This document shows positions 56,248 through 64,000 of a stretch of 64,000 nucleotides of DNA, piece after piece. The number at the start of each line of letters is the position of its first letter. The first letter of the stretch is position 1. Source of the DNA: Sipunculus nudus (lineage: Eukaryota > Annelida > Sipuncula > Golfingiida > Sipunculidae). Position numbers and translations under genes: made by a program. The notes beneath the pieces are model-generated. The model did not search any database. It saw nothing but the letters and a program-made list of their open reading frames with translations, and was not told the origin of the DNA. The stretch covers positions 17,950,979 through 18,014,978 of the forward strand of contig CM049321.1 of NCBI GenBank assembly GCA_026874595.1, read 5' to 3'.

Positions 56248-56293
<46 letters not shown>

Positions 56294-56310
56294 ATATATA
56301 TATATATATT
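56248..56310. repeat. (TA)n microsatellite
   Basis: Nearly perfect TA tract in the right foldback arm. Confidence 0.9.
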
Positions 56311-57752
56311 ACTCATGCACATGCAGGTAGTTTAATATTTCCTTTATAATAGCAAATATCAGTATTCTATATGTACATCAGTCATGCCATCGGTTACAGC
56401 TCTGTCCTTATGGTAACTGTGATCTGTTTATAAATGACATGTATATAATTACTAAGATATGGTTTATATTTACTTAATAATGCTATATCAGTATTCCCAT
56501 TCAGCATTATAATGCCATATCAGTATTAACGTAACCGTCACATTCATATATATGATATTAACAACATGTTTTTGATAGAGATGCTTTAATCTACCATGAC
56601 TGCCAGATATAAATGCATATGCATTTGTTGACTTTCTGTACATTAATATGTGATATTATTTTTTGAATACGAATGCATGTAAAGTCATATTGTATGTGTA
56701 TATAGAAGCAATTTGTGTGTATAATATACACTGTATGTGTATATATTTAATGTGTATTGTATATATCGGAGTAGGAACAATGTTCTTGTCCGACTCTGAA
56801 TGCCTTGAAAAGGGTGATTTGAATTAATAAATTATTATTGTTATTATTATTATTATTACGAATCTTATCTCCCGTATACCTCACGCAGTGGTTAATTATA
56901 ACTTTTCACTGCAGTCGTCCCAAATCTCCCTGGCTTTATCACCGCTGCTTTGTGTAACATAGGTTCCCTGGGTCTGACCACCAGGATTGGCACAGAGCAA
57001 AGGATTGTAATCAGACAAATGAGAGCGTGCTATCGCATTTGGCATTAAGCTATATTCAAAGTTGTGGCTGTCGCATGTCTTTGTGAAGGCCTACCTCCAT
57101 CTCTTGGACCTTAAACTATATGCAAGTTGAAGGCAGGGACCATCGGATTCGGGTGGATTTACTCTTTTTCTTTATAAAAACAATTTGTCATAATTTGCTC
57201 CCAACTTTTTAATTGATAAAGCTTGAACAAATTAAGTGGGATCGTAAATTACCTATTATCTAATATGTGGTGGGGGAGGGGATTGTGTTTTTTATTCGAT
57301 CAAACTAAATTAATTTTGGAATCAGATGAAGAACATATCTATACTGGAAAATATGTTTTAACATGGTATTAAGCATTGTTGCCATCGTTAATTACAAAAG
57401 TTAACATGATGAATGGAATTCCTTTATTTCCTTTTCGTATAATTGTAAGGTATTTTGCATGTTACGAAAGTTACGAAACGATAAAGTGATGAATGGATTT
57501 TTTATTATATATAAGTCTTATTTTAAGCAATTATGTAAATTTTGTTCAACTTTCGTTTTGAACAACAAATATATTAAAAAAGATGTGATCTCCTGTGGAG
57601 AGCAATAAAAAATCGTTCAATAACTTCCGAAATTCAATCACCATCAACTGATGGGATTATTTTGTTTAGTCTATGAAACTATATACAAAAAGTTTGACTA
57701 TTGCCGGCTGCTTGATTTGTCAGCTCGTTTTCTTTAAGGTCCACATATCTGT

Positions 57753-58800
57753 GTCATATCAACATTAATATCAAGCTGTTTATTTGCAATTGTATTTAAT
57801 TTACCTGGGTAGTGTGCTTGGATTGCTTTTTGTGGTTTCAGATTTTCGTGTAGGGACAGAGCGGTGAAATTTAGATCACGCGGATATATCAGGTGAAGAG
57901 GATCGCCGTTAATCATGAAAAGTGAAAACTATATTTATCTATATAATTTTTTTAATCTTAGTTAGGGGGCCAAAAGATGGCTAATGCTCAATGCATGGTT
58001 TATGCACAGAAATCTCAGATTTGCCAATTATATTATGATAGCAATTATTGCATCGATTTTCAGATTATATTTAGATAACAGTTACTGTTTTGATTTTGCG
58101 ATCATAGTCTGACAGCCTTCAGTGTATTTAATGGTAGACAGTTTTAAGTCTAATGTTGCAGATTATAATCTAAAAGCCTTTAGTGTTTGGATTTGCACAG
58201 ACTTGTCGGACAGTCTTAAATACATTGAGTAGCATGCCAATGATCACAATGTTCTCCCTAAAGCAACAATGAAACTGAATTTCTGATCAACTGAAATTGG
58301 CCCTTTACACCAATTTTCTTTAACTCTAAAAGTTTTTGTGTTCAGTTGAATAAAAGCTTAAGATGCAAATGTATATATATATTAATATTATTGAAAGAAA
58401 TTTTAAACAATGGTATATTTCAGTTCACACAATTTTAATCCGAGCCCACTTTTTGCCAGTCCGGGTCGTCTGTAACACGAGTCCTACTCCGGTGAATTTT
58501 CTTTATTAAAAGAAATTTAAAATAGAAATTTGCCATCACACAAGGTATTGTCATTTTGATGAACTGTGCCAGTTATCGCAAGTCTTTACCTCAATTCCAA
58601 GTCCGAGTCACTAACAAAGTTCGGACTCGACTACTTCATCACTGGTTTATAAAATTCAATAATCTCCTTAGGGAGTATAGTGACCGATATTTGTTAGTTA
58701 TTTTCCTGGAATCGTTTTGCTCACCTCTAACATTATCAATTTCATAAATGTCGAAAGAACAGCGCTTCCGTTTTCCTTAATATATTAACTTACATATAAC
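57753..58800. other. intergenic, 3' of copy D
   Basis: No gene recognised. AATAAA on the minus strand at 58502-58507 is a possible distal poly(A) signal of copy D. Short open frames lack support. Confidence 0.4.
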
Positions 58801-58802
58801 CA

Positions 58803-58806
58803 TATA

Positions 58807-58865
<59 letters not shown>
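58803..58865. repeat. (TA)n microsatellite
   Basis: TA tract about 150 bp downstream of the copy D stop codon. Confidence 0.95.
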
Positions 58866-58867
<2 letters not shown>

Positions 58868-59019
58868 TACATTCCATTACCCCTAAGCATGTTACATTTC
58901 GTGAATTTCAAGGTTAATATGCATTTTTAACATTGAAACATGCGTTTCAGTTAAAATAATTGTTCATCCCTGTTCACTCAAACAGTGAACATGTATGAAT
59001 CAATCGCAAACGCATTTTT

Positions 59020-59199
59020 CTATAAGCAGTTTTTATCTACAGCGATAACACTGACAAGTACAGGTTCCTCCTTTGATGTCGTTCCAATATCATAGGTTGA
59101 TGTCGTTCCAATATCATAGGTTGATTTCTTCATAACAAAAGGGCCTTTTAAGTCAATTTGCTCCAACTGCTGAAAATTCCCTGGGTCTTCTTCCTCCTC
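59020..59199 (-). CDS. copy D exon 17 (terminal)
   Basis: 59 codons plus TAG, acceptor AATTGTAG. EEEEDPGNFQQLEQIDLKGP, then TYDIGTTS twice in a row (24-bp tandem duplication, 59089-59136 region), ending VIAVDKNCL. Phase fits exon 16. Confidence 0.78.
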   Translation of the reverse strand, partial: EEEEDPGNFQQLEQIDLKGPFVMKKSTYDIGTTSTYDIGTTSKEEPVLVSVIAVDKNCL

Positions 59200-62100
59200 C
59201 TACAATTATAAATGTGTCTGAGAAAAAAAAAGTCTGCTTAATTTCCCAGCAAAGCCATCGTTATACAATCTTTATAATACGTTGGCCATCGCAGCTGAAG
59301 ATAGGAACTAACAAAGGTGGACGCCCTCTTTGTATCCATGGTATAATGTACCTTTATATATCGATTACGTCCAGGTTATTCATGCTTGAATGATTTTCTT
59401 TCATATCTCCCATCAAAATAAAGATAAAAAAATGGATCAGATGATTTACAAAGATATTTGTTAGGCCAATTATCTTCCCGTTTTAACACTGAGATAACCC
59501 AGGAGATTCAATATTCCGCCAGATATATGCGAGCGAAGTTCTGAATATCTGATTTAAGGATCTGCATACATAAGATTATATGAGATATTATAAGGCTGTC
59601 ATGTACAGCTCTCGTCCATCTAAGGCCTGGAGTTTCTTAAATATTTTCGCTTGTTTATAAATTCATGGCTATAATCAACAGCCGAACCCAAAAAAGGGTC
59701 TATAAACAATTCATTGTCTTTAGCATATACATAGACGTTTGCCATAGGTAGAACTCTTTCTTCGTCTGCTTTATCCCATACAAATCACACTGAAGGGCCC
59801 TCACTGTCCCTTTATTACACTGAAGGGCCCTCACTGTCCCTTTATTACATTATGGTAAATAAAAGTAACTCGCCTTAGCAACCTTATCTTTGCACTCGGT
59901 TGGTCTGTCGTGGTTCATACAGCACCACAGAAAGCGACGAACTGACTCCGGACAACAGCAGCAGACGATATTACTCATTGGCAGCACTAGGCCTGTCCTT
60001 AGTTTAGACACATCCTCCCCACCTAGAAAATAACCCTTTATATATGGTGTACTTTAATTGGCGTTATGGACTCCAAGAGACACAGAAGAGGTATTTACAT
60101 AATTGTATATAATAATTGACAATGTAATATAGACTAACGTTCAAACTGGTGAACAGCATCGATTATAGAGCTCAGCTAAAGGGTCTTGATTTAGGTCACT
60201 TAGGTAACAAGGGCTGGGACGACCGAAACTGTAACGTTCTCTGCGGCAATATGCTTATCATCTGAACTTGTTCCGCCGCCTTGTAGAAGAGTCCAAGAGT
60301 CTTCATATAGGCTTAAGGTAAGAAATCAAAGCAATAAATGTAATAGTATATCACGCACCTGTCAACAGAGAGGCAATAATTCCAACAATAACGACAACCA
60401 TCGTTCCTATGATTGGCATCCAGGTGAACGATACGCGGTACAGGGCAAAGATGCTGTCCCTGGGCCTAATATAATAAAAATAAGAATGCGGTGACACGAA
60501 TAGACAATTCTTTAAACAATTGTTTAGTCTCATTGCCTTTTTAATGCGGAATAATTGACATCCATCTATATAAATTTTATTAGAAGAAGAAATCCCATAC
60601 TAAGCCTAATGCGTTATCTGTTAAGCAGGGAGTGAAACCGGTGTTCATGTTCAGGAGCAGAGGGCTAGTTTTGATATACAAAACCCTCTCATTTATAGAT
60701 CTGCCAGCCATGTGTGGAAGAAGGTTTTGTACAGTTAGAGGTAAAAAATCATTCAAAAAAAGAGTAAAAAGATTCTCAGAAGGGCGAGTGGTTGTTCGTG
60801 GATCTGTTGAATTTGAACCTTTTTATCTGCCACTCTTTAGTATCATTGCTCTTACGTTTATCCGTTGGCCTGTGGAGTGAAAGACCTACTTTAAAAAAAG
60901 TGAAGGATTATATATTTGTCTTTATCCATATCGATGCAAGTAAGGGCAGGTAGCTTACGGGTCTGTTGGATTCGGGAGTATCGTTTGGTTTGAGTCCAAA
61001 GTACAATTAGTGATATCTGTCGGGAGCCGGTACTGGTGAGGCCTGTTAAGGTAGGCCCCAATATTCATCCACAAAGTCAAGGCAAGTGATGCTACACTTC
61101 CGACGATTGACCCCTGTAAACAAAACAAAATTATCCCGAAAGCTGATGAAAAAGTATTGAACACTTTGAAAACATGTTTAAAAACTATTGTAAACCATAA
61201 TACATTGTACATTGCATCTGATTAGTTTTACAATAACATTGCCTGCATTACATTAATTTCATCTTTTTTACATGACGTGCACCTACACAATCATATGCTA
61301 TTATTGTTTTAGAACTATAAAAAAATGCAACAGCGCTCCTTGCGATCAGTAATTAATTATATATTATTTTATTTTCACTGTTTAACTGACTAACTTGAAT
61401 AGATTCCGGTGCCCCTATTTTGTACATTGTCTCATGATGCATGGACGTTGCTTTGTACTTAGTCTTTTTATGCCGTTAATGGTAATTCTAGTACTTTACA
61501 AACACTAACTATTGCATTTGAGCAAGGCGTGAAACACCCGAGGACCATCACACCGTTAATAGGTCCACTCATCGCTCCAAGTACCCTACGAGATATCTGG
61601 ATGAGATATAAATAGTATTATTATCATTATTATGAATATTAAATGCAAAATCATCAAATAATTTCAGGATGAAATTAACATTTTTTTAACTTTTAAATCA
61701 CAATGTAAATGCATACATATCATTGACAGATATAAAAATTATATTTAAAGAGTTTTGGCATTGTTGATAATACATATCACTTACGACAATACACCAACGG
61801 GTATTAATGCAGTTTGTCTAACAATTACGCACTCTTCTTTGGCAAAATTGTTTGAGATCGTCGCCAATGAGGGTTTCAAAATGTCCAAATTATTGATTAA
61901 TACGCAAATGATTTCGTATTTAAAGTGTAATTCATATACATGTTTGTGGTCGGTACCTGTAAGACATGACCGCTCAGGATTTGCATCAGGAATGACATGG
62001 CGATGGCCAGGATACCGTATATGAAAACTTTAATGAAACATTACACATAAAATATGCAAATAATATGTGAAATCTTGATTGGGGCTTATCCCCGCTCTTT

Positions 62101-63809
62101 CCTGGACTACAGCTACTGTTAATACACATACACGCAGGAACAGATAAACATTATAGGAGTATTCAATACCAAATGTTAGTCAAATTATGGTGATCAAATT
62201 ACTTTGACAGCAAATGTAACAAACATTACTAACCTAATATCTTAGTGATGTAGGCTTTATATTCTTCTTTACGACCTCTGAACCTTGGTTCAAGGATGTC
62301 TTTCCAGGTCACCGCAGACAGCGAGTTCATCGATGATGAGAGAGAACTGAAAAATGAATGATTTTGGCAGCAAACTATTTCTCCTTGTCCTAGTGTAGTA
62401 ATTACATATTACCCATGTAACATGAAATTGATTTCAGATAACCCCCTGTTTTAGTTCATTAAATTGATTTTAGATTAACCGCGAGCGTAACTTGAAACCG
62501 ATTTAAGATTACCCATACGATTACAGATTACTCCTACGATTTAAGATTACCCTTCAAACCAATTATTTCTTTTTGTTTACTTTCTTAAAATTCAAATAAA
62601 TATTTTCTTTCTGGGTTTCTTAAATAAGTCCGCCCAATTAAGAATCTTTTTGTAAATTATGTTGACATATAATCTGTTATGTGAATTGTTTAATTGTATT
62701 GGCCAATATAAACCAAATTAAAAATAAAATTACACTTTATTCGACAACCAAATTCTATTATATTAATTCCAGCTATTCAATCCCATATCTATTTACCTCT
62801 TTTATTAAAATAGATATCACGAGTTAAAATAATGAGTTTTTAATTAGGCATATCAGCGATGGGCTGAACAGGACATGGGTAATCTGAAATCGACTAACCA
62901 AATCCTTCTGATGAGATTTTGCCTGACTTTCTGTTTCAGCAGATAATATCTAATATATTATGTAATATATGATAATACCTAATGTATCCAATCTGGAACA
63001 CAGGTTTTAGATAATGTTTCATATATAAGCATGATTAAAGTTACTGTGAAAATGAAAAAAAAAAGAATATAAATGATTGATCACTATTGATGCTGCATTT
63101 TGTATTACATGACCTTGCTGTCATTTATATGGCTCTTTTTACTGTGATTGTTCTAATTGCTTACATAAAATTACCAAAGAATCAGACAAATAAAACTTCT
63201 TCAGAGCGAAATTCCAAAACGAAAAGAGGGAATTTTATTACAAAGTACTGATACCAAAGGCCCTACTTAATAAAATTGCAGGGATACTGAACAACAGTGC
63301 AGAAAAAAAACTGACCTGAGAGCTCCACTGAAGAGTACGGCCAGAAATAACCCGGGGAGGCCTGGGTATTCAAGCACCGTAATGATGAAGTACGGCAGGA
63401 GCTAAATATTATTATGAATCAACAGAATCATACATCACTAGCTTATAATGTATGATAAAACAGGAAAGAGACATACGAAAAGCGTAAAACCATCATTCTT
63501 AAACAAAAAATATCATATAATGCAATACCATCATAGGTTGAATTCATCATGATCGGACCTTATAATTTCTGGGATCACATTATTTTTGAATGACCTAAGC
63601 CTAAATTTGGATACCACACCGCCATCTAGACGAATCTATTAGAGTATCTCAGTTGGTAAATTTCTTAGCTCACCTGATTAGAATTACCGATGGCCTGACT
63701 TCTGAGTGGGTCACATCCTTCCTTAGCGAAGTAAGCATACATAGTCAGACCGCAGAATCCTACTATCACAGCAAGTACACAGTAATACACGGAGCATAGC
63801 ATTAGGGAG
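59020..63809 (-). CDS. SLC5-type sodium-coupled transporter, copy D, exons 9-17 (5' part outside window)
   Basis: C-terminal half of a fourth paralog. Exons on the minus strand: 63674-63809, 63316-63401, 62234-62346, 61957-62027, 61510-61596, 60959-61113, 60359-60465, 59883-60022, 59020-59199. Lengths equal those of copy C up to exon 16; all frames are open and splice sites GT..AG. The sodium-site serines (SLSSSMNSLSAVTW) and both glycosylation sequons are kept. It is more diverged from C than B is (for example PGLPGL, NIVCCCCPES). The last exon is unrelated in sequence to that of copy C, longer (59 codons), and contains an internal 24-bp duplication. Probably functional; exons 1-8 lie beyond the right edge. 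Confidence 0.88.
59883..60022 (-). CDS. copy D exon 16
   Basis: 140 nt, acceptor TTTTCTAG, donor GTTGCT, which is weak. CCCCPESVRRFLWCCMNHDR. Reading through the donor would add VAKASYFYLP and a stop, a possible short isoform. Confidence 0.82.
60359..60465 (-). CDS. copy D exon 15
   Basis: 107 nt, acceptor TATATTAG, donor GTGCGT. PRDSIFALYRVSFTWMPIIG, then MVVVIVGIIASLLT. Confidence 0.87.
60470..60955. other. intron 14 of copy D
   Basis: An 82-codon plus-strand frame (60632-60880) with basic residues is present but shows no family, no neighbours in frame and no splice context; treated as non-coding. Confidence 0.4.
60959..61113 (-). CDS. copy D exon 14
   Basis: 155 nt, acceptor TTTACAG, donor GTAAGC. 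GSIVGSVASLALTLWMNIGA; NCT and NQT sequons. Confidence 0.87.
61510..61596 (-). CDS. copy D exon 13
   Basis: 29 codons, acceptor TATCCAG-type CATCCAG, donor GTTAGT. ISRRVLGAMSGPINGVMVLG then CFTPCSNAI. Confidence 0.85.
61957..62027 (-). CDS. copy D exon 12
   Basis: 71 nt, acceptor CATTAAAG, donor GTACCG. VFIYGILAIAMSFLMQILSG then HVLQ; no deletion here, unlike copy B. Confidence 0.85.
62234..62346 (-). CDS. copy D exon 11
   Basis: 113 nt, acceptor TTTTTCAG, donor GTTAGT. SLSSSMNSLSAVTWKDILEP then RFRGRKEEYKAYITKIL. Confidence 0.87.
62347..63315. other. intron 10 of copy D
   Basis: AT-rich; imperfect short repeats of GATTTAAGATTACCC type at 62430-62560. Nothing else recognised. Confidence 0.4.
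63316..63401 (-). CDS. copy D exon 10
   Basis: 86 nt, acceptor ATATTTAG, donor GTCAGT. LLPYFIITVLEYPGLPGLFL then FSGAL. Confidence 0.87.
63674..63809 (-). CDS. copy D exon 9
   Basis: 136 nt, acceptor TTTTACAG, donor GTGAGC. SLMLCSVYYCVLAVIVGFCG helix, then EGCDPLRS. Confidence 0.87.
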
Positions 63810-64000
63810 CTGTAAAAACAGATGCACATAATTAAACCAAGGGCTTTTTTCATTAATTATTAACAATACCTTATGGCGTTTATGCCTAAAGCGATTCTGG
63901 TTTAAATCAGAAGGGTATAATCCCCAACTCAACTAAATGATTAATGTGAAATAAAATCGTAAATTGGAACATAATTTTAATTAAATTACTGAGCAAATTA

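Larger units (their letters stand above)
52648..57752. repeat. 5.1 kb foldback (inverted-repeat) structure
   Basis: Arms about 52648-54193 and 55632-57752 are inverted copies: AGATATGTGGACC and AAAGAAAACGAGCTGAC at the ends, GAGATCTGGGACGACTGCAG near 53505 against 56920, CTATAGGAGAATAT at 54178 against 55634. The loop (54194-55631) holds a tRNA gene. No transposase frame found. It may be a foldback transposon or a local inverted duplication; target duplications were not identified. Confidence 0.8.

Noticed and set aside
62915-62935. Second hammerhead core at CTGATGAG
   Set aside because: No stem II and no GAAA box follows.

Overview
The window is eukaryotic: genes are split into many short exons with GT..AG introns, intergenic DNA is AT-rich, and there are microsatellites, minisatellites, LINE, DIRS-like and Penelope-like remnants, SINEs, MITEs and one Pol III tRNA gene. 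The repeat mix and the SLC5 family expansion suggest a marine invertebrate, most likely a mollusc or another lophotrochozoan; the species cannot be named from sequence alone.

The recurring theme is a cluster of four paralogous SLC5-type sodium-coupled transporters (SMCT / SLC5A8-A12-A6-like). Copy A (minus, 3758 to 652) shows exons 1-4 and runs off the left edge. Copy B (minus, 27989 to 15890) is a pseudogene: exon 1 and exons 8-16 remain, exons 2-7 are replaced by a decayed LINE, exons 9 and 12 carry frameshifting deletions, and no terminal exon was found. Copy C (plus, 29682 to 48418) is complete: 17 exons whose lengths sum to 1863 nt, or 620 codons plus stop, all in frame. Copy D (minus, 63809 to 59020) shows exons 9-17 and starts beyond the right edge. 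Exon lengths and phases are almost identical between copies, which validates the splice sites.

Copies B and C are the two arms of a very large inverted duplication (left arm about 12.4-28.5 kb, right arm about 29.1-48.3 kb, spacer about 0.56 kb). The genes point away from each other across a mirrored 1.7 kb 5' region. Outward of exon 16 both arms hold the same 22-bp minisatellite. Comparing the arms dates insertions: a tRNA-derived SINE and a GT-associated repeat are in both (older than the duplication), while a Harbinger-like MITE at 41.6 kb and a LINE 3' fragment at 44.3 kb are only in the right arm, with empty sites in the left arm.

Region by region: 0.65-3.76 kb copy A; 3.8-12.4 kb intergenic with diverged tandem repeats and a 32-bp minisatellite (7.98-9.2 kb); 12.4-14.2 kb 22-bp minisatellite; 15.9-28.0 kb pseudogene B with a LINE at 23.0-27.2 kb; 29.7-48.4 kb gene C, whose introns hold a DIRS-like remnant (31-32.6 kb), a Penelope-like 3' end with a hammerhead-ribozyme-like motif (35.5-36.2 kb) and a 42-bp tandem repeat (37.1-37.4 kb); 48.4-52.6 kb intergenic with a LINE endonuclease fragment and a mariner-like MITE; 52.65-57.75 kb a 5.1 kb foldback structure with a tRNA-Gln gene in its loop; 59.0-63.8 kb copy D.
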